Under the pieces are notes generated by a model, which was not told the DNA's origin, did no database searches, and saw only the letters and a list, made by a program, of their open reading frames with translations. Of a DNA stretch of 64,000 bases, positions 1 through 8,871 are shown piece after piece; position 1 is the first letter of the stretch, and every line of letters begins with the position of its first letter. The stretch is taken from positions 164,422 to 228,421 of the forward strand of contig JAEPNN010000008.1 in assembly GCA_017643385.1 (NCBI GenBank), read 5' to 3'. The DNA is from Dinoroseobacter sp. GTDB taxonomy: Bacteria; Pseudomonadota; Alphaproteobacteria; Rhodobacterales; Rhodobacteraceae. Made by a program: the position numbers and the translations under genes.

Positions 1-1
1 G

Positions 2-1333
2 CTTGAAACGCTTGCTATCGACGGCGTAGGGCTTTTGCCGTCCCGCGTTACAGGGCTTCCACCGGATTTTTGGGGGCCGACCAGTGTCAAAGACTTGGTA
101 ACTCTGATTGGTGATTTACGATTGGATCTGCCAGGTCCGGCCCGCGAACTGTTGTTCCAGATCTTGCTTGCGGAACTTGATCCGCCTGTCGACGCAGGTC
201 CGGACCACGCCCTGTTTCTCGCGCGAATCGACGCATTGCTTCGGTTTGGAGCGTTAGAGCAGGCGCAGGCCCTCCTGGAACGCGCTGGTCCGACAGATGC
301 CTCCCTGTTTCGCCGCTGGTTCGACGTCAGCTTGCTGTCAGGAAACGAAGATCGGGCCTGTGCGGTCATGCGCGCGGCCCCGGATGTTGCGCCCACCTTT
401 TCTGCACGCATCTTTTGTTTGGCGCGTGGCAATGATTGGTCTGCGGCGGCGCTGTCTCTTGATACAGCGCGTGCCCTGGGCGTACTGAGCGAAGAGGATG
501 ATATCTTACTCGCACGCTTTCTTGATCCTGAACTTTTTGAGGGGCAACCGATGGCGCCCCTGCCCTCGCCGCTTACGCCTTTGAGTTACCGAATGCTGGT
601 TGCGCTTGGGGAGGCGCCAAGCACGACAACCCTACCAATTGCTTTCGCCCACGCGGCGCTCGAACCGGTTACAGGGTGGAAGGCACGTTTGGAAGCCGCC
701 GAACGCCTTGTGCGCACGGGTGGTCTTGCGCCAACGCAGTTGTTTGCTTTGTACACCGAACGCCGTGCCGCAGCCTCGGGTGGTCTATGGGAACGCGTCT
801 CGTCTGTCCAAGCGGTAGATGCAGCCCTTCTTGGAGGAGATGATGAGGCGCTTTGGGAAGCGCTCCCGCGCGCAGCGCGTGAATTGGATGGGGGGCGTCT
901 CTTCGAGGCGTTTGCGCAGCACTACGGTCCAAGACTGGCCGAGCGGCCGGTTCCCAAGACACAGGCCCAGTTGCGAGATCGTGCTGTGTTGCTGTCTTCT
1001 GCGGCTGAAACAGCTGCGCAGAGCGTGAAAGACCCTTATCTCGCCGCGATCGCGCAAGGTTTGCCACCTGTCGGCGGGCCAGATGACGCGCTTCATTCCG
1101 CGATCGCAAGCGCTTTTCAGCCCAGTGGTGGCGCAGTTCCGGACACGTTCGAAGCACTGATCGCGCAAGGACGACTGGGCGAAACTGTTCTACGCAGTCT
1201 GGCACTTCTGAACGCGATCAATCCTGATCCCGGGGATGTTGAGGCTGCATTGTCCATTCTGCGACGCCTTGGGTTTGAGTCTTCCGCGCGAGCCACGGCA
1301 TTGTCGCTCTTGTTGGCAAATGGTGAGGAATGA
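2..1333 (+). CDS. hypothetical protein, 5' end outside window
   Basis: The reading frame is open from base 2 to the TGA at 1331-1333, so the gene starts upstream of the window; the first in-window start-like codon (TTG at 35) is probably internal, because the upstream codons read as normal coding sequence. The visible 443 residues are rich in Ala, Leu and Arg and look mostly helical, like a repeat solenoid, with no signal peptide, membrane segment or catalytic motif that I recognise. The stop overlaps the ATG of xerD by four bases (ATGA), which implies translational coupling. I do not know its function; the coupling hints at co-expression with the recombinase only. Confidence 0.75.
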   Translation, partial: LETLAIDGVGLLPSRVTGLPPDFWGPTSVKDLVTLIGDLRLDLPGPARELLFQILLAELDPPVDAGPDHALFLARIDALLRFGALEQAQALLERAGPTDASLFRRWFDVSLLSGNEDRACAVMRAAPDVAPTFSARIFCLARGNDWSAAALSLDTARALGVLSEEDDILLARFLDPELFEGQPMAPLPSPLTPLSYRMLVALGEAPSTTTLPIAFAHAALEPVTGWKARLEAAERLVRTGGLAPTQLFALYTERRAAASGGLWERVSSVQAVDAALLGGDDEALWEALPRAARELDGGRLFEAFAQHYGPRLAERPVPKTQAQLRDRAVLLSSAAETAAQSVKDPYLAAIAQGLPPVGGPDDALHSAIASAFQPSGGAVPDTFEALIAQGRLGETVLRSLALLNAINPDPGDVEAALSILRRLGFESSARATALSLLLANGEE

Positions 1334-2253
1334 ACGACGCATCGAGGGCGATTTCAGCGTTTCTTGAAGCTCAGGCGGCAGAACGCAACGCTGCACAAAA
1401 TACAAGGTTGGGCTATGGGCGCGATCTGGTCGACTTCACCGATTGGTTGAGCGGCAAAAGTATTGAGTTGGAAGATGTCGATCGTGAGAAAATAGAAGCC
1501 TACCTTGTGCATTGTGAAGCGCAGGGCTTTAGTCGTGCGACGCGCGCGCGGCGCTTGTCTTCCATTCGTCAGTTCTTCCGATTTGCGTATGAGGAACGTT
1601 GGCGACAGGATAACCCCGCATTGCAAGTTCAGGGTCCAGGACGTTCCAAACGCTTGCCAAAAACACTAACTGAAAGTGATGTGGAAGCATTGCTCGCTGG
1701 TGCACGATCTGCAGCAAGGTCCAAAGCGGACCGGCTAAGAGATACGTGCCTGATGGAACTTCTTTACGCCACGGGTATGCGGGTCAGTGAGCTTGTCGAG
1801 CTTCCGCTATCCGCGGCAAAGGGCGATCCACGCATGCTTATGGTGCGAGGTAAAGGTGGCAAGGAACGTATGGTACCATTGTCGACACCTGCACGCGCAG
1901 CGGTGGGTGCCTGGCTGGGACATATTGCAAACCTTCCGGAATATGAAAACGAAGAACCCAGATTTCTTTTCCCCTCACGCGGGGCTTCAGGTCACCTGAC
2001 CCGCCATCGTGTCTACGGAATTATCAAGACTATCGCTCTGGCAGCAGGCCTTGATCCCGCCCGTGTGACACCGCATGTTTTAAGGCATGCGTTCGCCACC
2101 CATCTGCTGGCCAATGGCGCTGATCTCAGAGCGATTCAAACTTTGCTCGGACACGCAGATATTGCGACAACAGAAATATACACCCATGTTCTGGAGGCCC
2201 GGTTGAAGGACCTGGTGCTCACCCACCATCCTTTGGCACAGGCAGAAGAGTAA
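1330..2253 (+). CDS. xerD: tyrosine recombinase XerD
   Basis: Site-specific recombinase of the XerC/XerD type, which resolves chromosome dimers at dif together with its partner and FtsK. The 307-residue protein has an N-terminal SAM-like core-binding domain (about residues 5-95) and a C-terminal catalytic domain. The full active-site set is visible: Arg151 (TGMRVSEL), Lys175 (GKGGKER), His249 and Arg252 (HVLRHAFATH), His275 (LGHADIATT) and the nucleophile Tyr284 (IYTHV). Length is normal for the family. It is coupled by an ATGA overlap to the unknown gene upstream. XerD rather than XerC is chosen from overall similarity, so the letter could be wrong; the family assignment is secure. Confidence 0.88.
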   Translation: MNDASRAISAFLEAQAAERNAAQNTRLGYGRDLVDFTDWLSGKSIELEDVDREKIEAYLVHCEAQGFSRATRARRLSSIRQFFRFAYEERWRQDNPALQVQGPGRSKRLPKTLTESDVEALLAGARSAARSKADRLRDTCLMELLYATGMRVSELVELPLSAAKGDPRMLMVRGKGGKERMVPLSTPARAAVGAWLGHIANLPEYENEEPRFLFPSRGASGHLTRHRVYGIIKTIALAAGLDPARVTPHVLRHAFATHLLANGADLRAIQTLLGHADIATTEIYTHVLEARLKDLVLTHHPLAQAEE

Positions 2254-2317
2254 GGCCGCTTGAAGGTTGCAGGCTGCGTGCCCATAACACTTACGAACTT
2301 AACGCTCGGCAAAAACG

Positions 2318-3625
2318 ATGGATATGACCACACTCGACAGCAGCTTTTGGATTACGGCAGGCGTAATCCTGGCATTGCTGGTCTGCTCAGGCTTCTTTTC
2401 CGGCTCTGAAACGGCTCTGACCGCTGCGTCGCGCGGCAAGTTACGTTCCATGGCTGATCGCGATAAGATCTCTGGCGCCAAGAAGGCTCTGGATCTCAAG
2501 GAAGACAACGAGCGCCTAATTGGCGGCATCCTGCTCGGGAATAACCTCGCAAACATCTTGGCCACATCGCTTGCAACGGCCTTGTTCACGCGTGCTTTCG
2601 GGGAATCCGGTGTTGCGTTGGCTACCTTGGTGATGACAGCCATGGTGCTGGTTTTCGCCGAGGTCCTGCCGAAAACATATGCCATCAATGATCCGGAAAA
2701 GACGGCGTCTCGGGCTGCGTCCACGATTAGTATTGTGATCACCTTACTGTCGCCAGTTGTTGCTGCAGTGCGCTTGATTGTTCGTGGCGTGTTGCGTCCC
2801 TTTGGGGTTCGGATTGAGGCCGGTGCAAACATGTTGTCGGTCCGCGAAGAGATCGTAGGCGCGTTGAGCATCGGTCATTCAGAAGGTGTCGTTGAAAAAG
2901 AAGACCGCGACCGTCTGCTGGGGGCTCTCGATCTTGGGGATCGAACGGTCGAAGAGATCATGCTCCACCGTTCGAAAATCGAAATGATTGATGCAGATGA
3001 TCCCCCAGAGAAGATCTTGTCTCAATGTTTAGAAAGCGCCCATACGCGCTTGCCCATTTTTCGGGAAGATCGCGAAAACATCATAGGGATCATCCACGCA
3101 AAGAACTTGTTGCGCGCGATGGACAAATTGATGCGCGGGCCTGACGCATCAGAGGCTGCTTTGTCGGTTTTCAAAGTAACCGATGTGGCCATGACCCCCT
3201 ATTTCGTACCCGAGACCACCACTCTGGACGATCAGATGCGCCAGTTTCTGAAACGGCATACGCATTTTGCTTTGGTGATTGACGAATACGGTGCCCTTCA
3301 AGGTCTCATAACTTTGGAAGATATCCTTGAGGAAATTGTGGGGGAGATCACCGACGAATTTGATCCCTCAGCAGACTACCCTGTCCGTTCCATGGACGAT
3401 GGCAGCTACCTGATCGATGGTGCCATGACTATTCGCGACCTCAATCGTGCGACAGATTGGAGCTTGCCTGACGAAGAGGCCAATACGGTCGCAGGACTTG
3501 TGATCCACGAAGCACAGACAATCCCAACACAAGGCCAAGTGTTTTCTTTCCATGGCTTCCGGTTTGAAGTCGTAAGCCGAAAGGACAATCGCCTGGTACG
3601 TCTGAAGGTGCGAGAGCTGTCCTAG
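2318..3625 (+). CDS. HlyC/CorC family transporter (CNNM/DUF21-CBS-CorC)
   Basis: Membrane protein of the CorC/CorB (CNNM-like) family, linked in other bacteria to Mg2+ or Co2+ efflux. Domain order fits: an N-terminal DUF21 membrane domain (about residues 1-190) with hydrophobic helices and the GSETALTAASR segment near residue 29, two cytoplasmic CBS domains (about 205-335, with LITLEDILEEIVGEI), and a C-terminal CorC_HlyC domain (about 345-432). The 435-residue length is typical. It lies 64 bp after xerD on the same strand, and its stop overlaps by 4 bp the stop of the convergent HerA-like gene. The transported ion is not decided by the sequence. Confidence 0.9.
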   Translation: MDMTTLDSSFWITAGVILALLVCSGFFSGSETALTAASRGKLRSMADRDKISGAKKALDLKEDNERLIGGILLGNNLANILATSLATALFTRAFGESGVALATLVMTAMVLVFAEVLPKTYAINDPEKTASRAASTISIVITLLSPVVAAVRLIVRGVLRPFGVRIEAGANMLSVREEIVGALSIGHSEGVVEKEDRDRLLGALDLGDRTVEEIMLHRSKIEMIDADDPPEKILSQCLESAHTRLPIFREDRENIIGIIHAKNLLRAMDKLMRGPDASEAALSVFKVTDVAMTPYFVPETTTLDDQMRQFLKRHTHFALVIDEYGALQGLITLEDILEEIVGEITDEFDPSADYPVRSMDDGSYLIDGAMTIRDLNRATDWSLPDEEANTVAGLVIHEAQTIPTQGQVFSFHGFRFEVVSRKDNRLVRLKVRELS

Positions 3626-5172
3626 CGGCCTTTGAAGAGTCCTCCAAGAATACCGCGCACCATGCGTCTGCCTGTCGTACCAGTGAGTTCTTTCATGACC
3701 ATCTCCGTCATGGCCGTGCCAAAGTCCTGTTCTCGAGCAGACCGGCGCGACGTAGAGCGTGTTACACGTGTTCCTGAATATCGGCGCGCTGCCCTATATT
3801 CACGTTCTAGCGCTGGTGCCTCTTCTTCAGCGGCCTCCGCCGCCTCGGCCTCTGCGGCCGCTTTCTCCGCACGTGCTTTGAGAACTTCATAAGCCGACTT
3901 TCGGTCCAGTCTGGTGTCATATTTTCCAGATACTGGGGAATATGCTAGAGTTTCAGCCCGCTCCATCGGCGACACAGGTCCCAGCTGCGAACTGGGTGGT
4001 CGGATCAAGGTGCGTTGGGCCATGCCAGGGATGCCTTTGCGCTGAAGGAAACTCGTGATAGCTTCACCAACCCCAACCTCGCGAATGGCGGTCTCAATAT
4101 CCAGATCCGGGTTATCTCGATAGGTTTGTGCCGCGAGTTTTAGGGCCTTGCGGTCGCGTGCCGTGTAAGCACGTAGTGCGTGCTGAATGCGGTTTCCCAA
4201 CTGACCCAAAATGTCTTCCGGAACGTCATCGGGGTTTTGGGTGCAGAAATAGACGCCTACACCTTTCGACCGGATCAATCGTGCAACCTGTTCCACTTTG
4301 TCGACCAGCGCCTTTGGCGCGTCGTCAAATAACAAATGTGCTTCATCAAAAAAGAAGACGAGTTTTGGTTTGTCCGGGTCACCAACTTCAGGCAAGGATT
4401 CGAATAACTCGCTCAGCAACCACAGTAAGAACGTCGCATAAAGCCGTGGAGAGGCCATTAATTTGTCAGCAGACAGGATGTTGATCTGACCGTAGCCTTC
4501 CGGCGTGACGTGAAAAAGATCTGCTAGTTCTAAAGCCGGTTCTCCGAAAAGTTCGGTACCTCCCTGATTTTCAAGAACAAGAAGACGGCGTTGGATTGCG
4601 CCAATCGAGGCCACTGAAATATTGCCGTAACGCAGGCTCAGGTCTTTTCGCGCCTCACCCAACCAGACAAGCAGTGCCTGTAAGTCCTTGAGATCGAACA
4701 ATGCGAGGCCTTGTTCATCTGCCACTCGGAACGCAATATTCAAAACGCCTTCCTGCGCTTCAGTGAGCTCCAACAGTCGGCTGAGCAGCAGCGGCCCCAT
4801 CTCAGCCACAGTTGTGCGAACAGGATGGCCATCTTTTCCGAACATGTCCCAGAAGGTGACTGGAAAAGCTTCATAGGCGTAACTGTCCAGGACCCCAATC
4901 TTCTCAGCGCGTTCCAGAAACGTCCCGTGAAGCTTGTGGGCTGCGCTTCCTGCACGCGACAGGCCTGAAAGGTCCCCTTTCACGTCAGACAGGAAAACTG
5001 GAACTCCCATCTTTGAGAACCCTTCAGCTAGGATTTGCAGCGTGACTGTTTTACCGGTGCCTGTTGCGCCAGCGATCAAACCATGGCGATTGGCATAATC
5101 CAGGCGCACAAATTGGCCTTCCCCATATTCGGCGCCTCCACCCCCTACGAATATCTGGTCTGATTGGTGCAT
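3622..5172 (-). CDS. HerA/YjgR-like helicase ATPase (DUF853)
   Basis: P-loop ATPase of the FtsK/HerA superfamily, DUF853 (YjgR-like) branch. The start is placed at the ATG at 5172, giving MHQSDQIFVGGGG and 516 residues; an ATG four codons upstream is possible. Walker A is GATGTGKT at residues 35-42, and Walker B is the hydrophobic run ending FFFDEAHLLF near residue 280. A C-terminal low-complexity Ala/Glu stretch (KAAAEAEAAEAAEEEAP) precedes a basic tail with a glycine-rich end. Such proteins are assumed to act on DNA or as membrane-associated motors, but the cellular role of DUF853 is poorly known. It is monocistronic and convergent with the CorC gene. Confidence 0.85.
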   Translation of the reverse strand: MHQSDQIFVGGGGAEYGEGQFVRLDYANRHGLIAGATGTGKTVTLQILAEGFSKMGVPVFLSDVKGDLSGLSRAGSAAHKLHGTFLERAEKIGVLDSYAYEAFPVTFWDMFGKDGHPVRTTVAEMGPLLLSRLLELTEAQEGVLNIAFRVADEQGLALFDLKDLQALLVWLGEARKDLSLRYGNISVASIGAIQRRLLVLENQGGTELFGEPALELADLFHVTPEGYGQINILSADKLMASPRLYATFLLWLLSELFESLPEVGDPDKPKLVFFFDEAHLLFDDAPKALVDKVEQVARLIRSKGVGVYFCTQNPDDVPEDILGQLGNRIQHALRAYTARDRKALKLAAQTYRDNPDLDIETAIREVGVGEAITSFLQRKGIPGMAQRTLIRPPSSQLGPVSPMERAETLAYSPVSGKYDTRLDRKSAYEVLKARAEKAAAEAEAAEAAEEEAPALEREYRAARRYSGTRVTRSTSRRSAREQDFGTAMTEMVMKELTGTTGRRMVRGILGGLFKGR

Positions 5173-5394
5173 TTTACGCCTCACGCTCGAAACAATCTCT
5201 TATCAGACATTACATTCTTCACCTTGGTGTGCCAGCCTTGTCGCCGCATCGATGTCCCACTTGTGCCTTGTCGGTAATTTTTATCGCAGGTGAACCAACG
5301 GTGTTTTATGGTGCGGATTTTTTTACAGATTTATTGAAGTTTTTCCCCTGTTTTCCCTGTTGACGCACTCGCCGAGAGACCGTAGCGTGCAGCT

Positions 5395-5464
5395 CATAAA
5401 GAAGTCGGCCAGTCCGACGGGGAGAAAAAAAATCGAAAAGAGGTCTGTTCGCAGGCCTCTTTTT
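5395..5464 (+). ncRNA. candidate small RNA ending in a strong terminator
   Basis: Between the divergent HerA-like and ialB genes lies a possible short transcript. TTGACG at 5360-5365 could be a -35 box, with a poor -10 (TAGCGT) about 17 bp later. A small hairpin GTCGG/CCGAC lies at 5403-5417. An A-rich stretch follows, then a rho-independent terminator at 5436-5464. The terminator does not follow any plus-strand gene, which is why a separate RNA is suggested. I recognise no known RNA family here, and transcription is inferred. Confidence 0.3.
5436..5464 (+). terminator. rho-independent terminator (orphan)
   Basis: Stem AAAAGAGGTCTG / CAGGCCTCTTTT with one G-T type mismatch, loop TTCG, then a T run. 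The stem is A-flanked on one side and T-flanked on the other, so it could work in both directions. No plus-strand gene ends just upstream; it lies 125 bp before ialB. Confidence 0.65.
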
Positions 5465-5588
5465 GCATTCTACGAGATGACATTTGATTGTGCGGATGTT
5501 GGCCGACAGATGCGGTTTCGGACTGACAATCATTCGCGCTGCATGTAAGCTTTCCCAAATCTGAATTTCACTTGGGAGGAAGGACCGA

Positions 5589-6176
5589 ATGGCCCTTACA
5601 CAATCGCTAAGGTCATTGGTATTGGCCTGTGGGATGCTTGGTTTCAGTGCTGGCTTTGTTATGGCGCAGTCCAATGATTTACCGCTTGGACAGCCGGTTG
5701 AGCCACAGCCAGGTGATACATATGTCGCAGAAGAATTTGGTGATTGGCAAATTCGGTGTGTTCTACAGGAACCCGACGTTCCAGAGCCATGCCAAATGTA
5801 TCAGCTTCTGTTGGACGTCAATGGAACCAGCGTGGCAGAGATGACGGCGTTCGCCCTTCCCGAAGGTCAGGCGGCCGTTGCGGGTGCAACTGTGATCACG
5901 CCGTTGGAGACCCATCTGGCTTCGGGGGTGCAGTTTTTCGTCGATGACCAAGAACCGCTTCTTTACGGCTTCGATTTCTGCAGCAGAATGGGATGTTACG
6001 CGCGTATGGGTTGGACACAGGACCTTGTAACCAGCATGGAACAAGGCGCTGTAGCGACGATCCGCATAGCGCCTTATGCCGATCCACAGTCAGATGTCAT
6101 TGTCACTGCTTCTCTTCGAGGCTTTACCGCTGCAATGAATTCGATGCGTCAGAGGCTGGAAGCCGCCAGTCAATAG
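5589..6176 (+). CDS. invasion-associated locus B (IalB) family protein
   Basis: Small exported protein of the IalB family, common in alphaproteobacteria. In Bartonella the family is tied to host-cell invasion; in free-living marine relatives the role is unknown. Residues 1-26 form a signal peptide ending VMAQS. The mature part begins with an EEFGDWQIRC motif typical of the family and contains four cysteines (near residues 58, 68, 134 and 139) in two close pairs that could form disulfides. GGGAGGAAGG-like sequence (5575-5584) just upstream of the ATG is a good ribosome-binding site. The gene is alone, convergent with the KAS gene four bases away. Confidence 0.85.
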   Translation: MALTQSLRSLVLACGMLGFSAGFVMAQSNDLPLGQPVEPQPGDTYVAEEFGDWQIRCVLQEPDVPEPCQMYQLLLDVNGTSVAEMTAFALPEGQAAVAGATVITPLETHLASGVQFFVDDQEPLLYGFDFCSRMGCYARMGWTQDLVTSMEQGAVATIRIAPYADPQSDVIVTASLRGFTAAMNSMRQRLEAASQ

Positions 6177-6180
6177 TAGT

Positions 6181-7389
6181 TTAGGCGCGTTTCAGCGCCA
6201 AAACTGCGTTTAATCCACCAAAGGCGAAGGCATTCGACAACACCACGTCGGCCTTCGCTTGTCGCGCGACATTAGGGACTATGTCCAAGGCGCATTCTGG
6301 ATCTGGCTCTTCATATCCTATTGTGGGGGCGATGACGCCCTCACGCAAAGCCATGATGCAAGCCAAGAGTTCAACGGCACCGGTGCCCCCGATCAGGTGA
6401 CCGTGCATCGACTTGGTTGATGAAATCATGACATCGTTTGCGTGTTGCCCAAGGGCATCTGCAACAGCTGCGCATTCTGTTTTGTCGTTTGCCGTAGTGC
6501 CTGTCCCGTGAGCGTTGATGTAATCAACTTGTTCGGGATTTATGCCTGCATCCTTCATGGCGCCTGCAATCGCGCGGGCGGCGCCCTTTTTTGAGGGCAT
6601 TACAATGTCTGCTGCATCCGAGGTCATTGAAAACCCAATCACTTCTGCCAGGATCTCGGCCCCGCGTGCTTTCGCATGTTCATATTCCTCAAATACGAAC
6701 ACACCGGCGCCCTCGCCCTGCACCATTCCATTTCTATTGGCGCTGAAGGGACGGCAGGCATCTTTGGACATAACGCGAAGCCCTTCCCAGGCTTTCACAC
6801 CGCCAAAGCACAGCATGGATTCCGATCCGCCCGTCAGCATTACTTTCGCCATTCCAGAACGGATAAACTGAAAGGCCTGCCCCATGGCATGATTGGACGA
6901 CGCGCAAGCAGTTGCGACAGTGAACGAAGGCCCTTTGAGATTATGGGTCATGGACACATGGCTCGCAGCCGCGTTGTTCATCAGCTTTGGTACGACAAAG
7001 GGATGAACACGGTTCTTTCCTTCCTCGTATACCGTGCGGTAATTTTCGTCCCATGTCGTGACCCCGCCCCCGGCAGTGCCCAGTACGACACCTGACTTTG
7101 CAGCCAGTTCGCCCGCAAACGTCAGACCGGATTGAGCAACGGCCTCTTTGGCCGCAAGCAATGTGAACTGCGTAAAGCGATCATAGAGGACGTTTTGCTG
7201 ACGGTTGAACTCAGCTTCCGGGGCGTAGCCCTTAACCTGGCCACCGATCTTTATAGAGAGCCTATCGACATCTCTGAAATCGAGATCGGAAATCCCACAG
7301 GTGCCGTTTTTAAAGGCTTCAAGGGTTTGAGATACATTTTTGCCGAGCGCGTTGACCGTGCCCTGCCCTGTGATCACCACACGTTGCAT
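6181..7389 (-). CDS. beta-ketoacyl-ACP synthase II-like (FabF family)
   Basis: Condensing enzyme that extends an acyl chain held on an acyl carrier protein. The Cys-His-His triad of KAS I/II is visible: Cys162 (TACASSNHAMG), His294 (NAHGTGTTANDKTE) and His331 (SMHGHLIGGTGAVE). The 402-residue length is typical. The gene starts 5 bp after the stop of an ACP gene, which itself follows lpxD. This suggests a dedicated condensing enzyme for an unusual acyl chain, for example on lipid A, rather than the housekeeping FabF. That specialised role is inferred from context only. Confidence 0.85.
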   Translation of the reverse strand: MQRVVITGQGTVNALGKNVSQTLEAFKNGTCGISDLDFRDVDRLSIKIGGQVKGYAPEAEFNRQQNVLYDRFTQFTLLAAKEAVAQSGLTFAGELAAKSGVVLGTAGGGVTTWDENYRTVYEEGKNRVHPFVVPKLMNNAAASHVSMTHNLKGPSFTVATACASSNHAMGQAFQFIRSGMAKVMLTGGSESMLCFGGVKAWEGLRVMSKDACRPFSANRNGMVQGEGAGVFVFEEYEHAKARGAEILAEVIGFSMTSDAADIVMPSKKGAARAIAGAMKDAGINPEQVDYINAHGTGTTANDKTECAAVADALGQHANDVMISSTKSMHGHLIGGTGAVELLACIMALREGVIAPTIGYEEPDPECALDIVPNVARQAKADVVLSNAFAFGGLNAVLALKRA

Positions 7390-7394
7390 CGAGA

Positions 7395-7664
7395 CTATAT
7401 CGGCTTTTGTTCTAAGATCAGCGCTTTAACGGCTTTGACAATCGACGCCACACTGGTGATGTCGAAATCACTTTCTTCGGGTTCGTTCGCGTTGAACGGA
7501 ACCTGAATATCGAAGGCCTCTTCGATTGCAAAAATCGATTCCACCAACCCCATGCTGTCAATCCCGAGATCGTCCAGAGAAGCTGTGAGCTTTATATCTG
7601 AGGGCTCCAGCACAGCCTGTTCTGCAATGATGGCAATGACCTGTTCCTCAACGGATACGGACAT
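7395..7664 (-). CDS. acyl carrier protein
   Basis: An 89-residue acyl carrier protein when started at MSVSVEEQV (ATG at 7664); an upstream in-frame ATG six codons earlier lacks better support. The phosphopantetheine attachment site is Ser37 in LGIDSMGLVE, with acidic helix II after it (ESIFAIEEAF). It is more divergent than housekeeping AcpP, which would read DSLDTVE here. It lies between lpxD (35 bp upstream) and the KAS gene (5 bp downstream), so it probably serves that KAS and may hand acyl groups to LpxD or a late acyltransferase. An AcpXL-like role is possible but not shown. Confidence 0.85.
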   Translation of the reverse strand: MSVSVEEQVIAIIAEQAVLEPSDIKLTASLDDLGIDSMGLVESIFAIEEAFDIQVPFNANEPEESDFDITSVASIVKAVKALILEQKPI

Positions 7665-7699
7665 GGAAACTATCCTTAACAACGCCTATGCGCGTTCAC

Positions 7700-8791
7700 T
7701 TAGTCATTCTGAGCGGGCTTTGAAACAGATTTCTGAAGCCCTGCGACAGTCGCAGCAAGTCTTGGGAGACGTCTGAGTGCTTTGTAAATCTCAACATGGG
7801 TTTCCATCTTCATAGCTGGACTTCCCATCAAAACGCGCCCTTTTGGCGCGTTGGTAAAGATCTTTGTCGCACCTCCAGCGATGACATCGTCCCCAACGAA
7901 AATATTATCTGAAACCCCACATTGACCGCCAAGCACAACGCGATTTCCAATTCTGGCGCTTCCCGCAATTCCCACCTGACCACACAGCAACGTATCTTCG
8001 CCAACTTGAACGTTGTGCCCGACATGCACGAGGTTATCGAGCTTCGTACCATTTCCTATTTTGGTGTTTGCAACGGTACCGCGGTCGATCGCGCAGTTTG
8101 CGCCAATCTCTACGTCATGACCAATCTCTACACTGCCAAGGCTGTGAATGCGCGTCCACGACTGACCTTCGGTTTCCCCCCTGTCACCAAGGGTCTCCCG
8201 AACTTGCTCTACCCCTGATTTTTCAGGCGTAACGAATGAGAACCCGTCGCTACCGATCACGGCACCTGCATGAATAATTGCTCTGTCGCCAATTTTTATG
8301 TGCGCTCCGATACGAGAGCCTGCGGCCAACAAGGCATCATCTCCCAGCTCCGCTCCTTCAGCAATTGTGGAATGTGCCCCTATTCGCGCATTTCTCCCTA
8401 CTTTAGCGCCACGCCCGATTACCACAAAGGGACCGATCGACGGGTTCGTGGCGATCAAGGCATCAGGGTGAATAACAGCGGTTTCATGGATGCCCGGGTC
8501 AATTTCAGGACCTGGATCAAAGACCCTGCTCAAACCAGCCATCGCATATCTTGGGCGCTCAACATATACCGCTGCCTTAAGTCCGTAGCTTTCCCAATCT
8601 GCGCCGTCCCATAACACCGCTGCCTTGGCTTGGCCTTTCCCAATCGCGCCGGCATATGTTTCATTCGTGGCCAATGCGATTGCTGTTTCAGAGGCCGTGC
8701 TTGGCTCTGATGCGTGTGTGATTTTAAGGGTTTCGTCGCCCACTGCACGTGCCCCAAGCGCCTGTGCAATTTGCGCAATTGTGAAAGCCAT
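7700..8791 (-). CDS. lpxD: UDP-3-O-(3-hydroxyacyl)glucosamine N-acyltransferase LpxD
   Basis: Third step of lipid A synthesis: transfer of a 3-hydroxyacyl chain from ACP to the 2-amino group of UDP-3-O-acyl-glucosamine, in the cytoplasm. The N-terminal uridine-binding domain covers about residues 1-100. A left-handed beta-helix of hexapeptide repeats (many I/V-G-x-x-x-x steps) covers about 100-325, followed by a helical C-terminus. The probable catalytic histidine is His259 in [11 protein letters not shown]. In most genomes lpxD sits with bamA, fabZ and lpxA; here it heads an lpxD-ACP-KAS operon instead. A perfect TTAA-N7-TTAA box lies 66 bp upstream. Confidence 0.93.
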   Translation of the reverse strand: MAFTIAQIAQALGARAVGDETLKITHASEPSTASETAIALATNETYAGAIGKGQAKAAVLWDGADWESYGLKAAVYVERPRYAMAGLSRVFDPGPEIDPGIHETAVIHPDALIATNPSIGPFVVIGRGAKVGRNARIGAHSTIAEGAELGDDALLAAGSRIGAHIKIGDRAIIHAGAVIGSDGFSFVTPEKSGVEQVRETLGDRGETEGQSWTRIHSLGSVEIGHDVEIGANCAIDRGTVANTKIGNGTKLDNLVHVGHNVQVGEDTLLCGQVGIAGSARIGNRVVLGGQCGVSDNIFVGDDVIAGGATKIFTNAPKGRVLMGSPAMKMETHVEIYKALRRLPRLAATVAGLQKSVSKPAQND

Positions 8792-8856
8792 TTAGCGGCG
8801 TCCTTTCCCGCGAACCGTGAAAACGCGCCTTTAGGCCCGCGCTTCCAGTCTTCCGT

Positions 8857-8871
8857 TTAACGCGGGTTTAA
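8857..8871. promoter_or_regulatory. candidate CtrA-binding site before lpxD
   Basis: Perfect TTAA-N7-TTAA (spacer CGCGGGT), the full CtrA consensus of alphaproteobacteria, 66 bp upstream of the lpxD ATG. It overlaps the stop codon of the upstream L,D-transpeptidase gene, so part of it is coding. About one match per 65 kb is expected by chance at even base composition. Confidence 0.4.
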
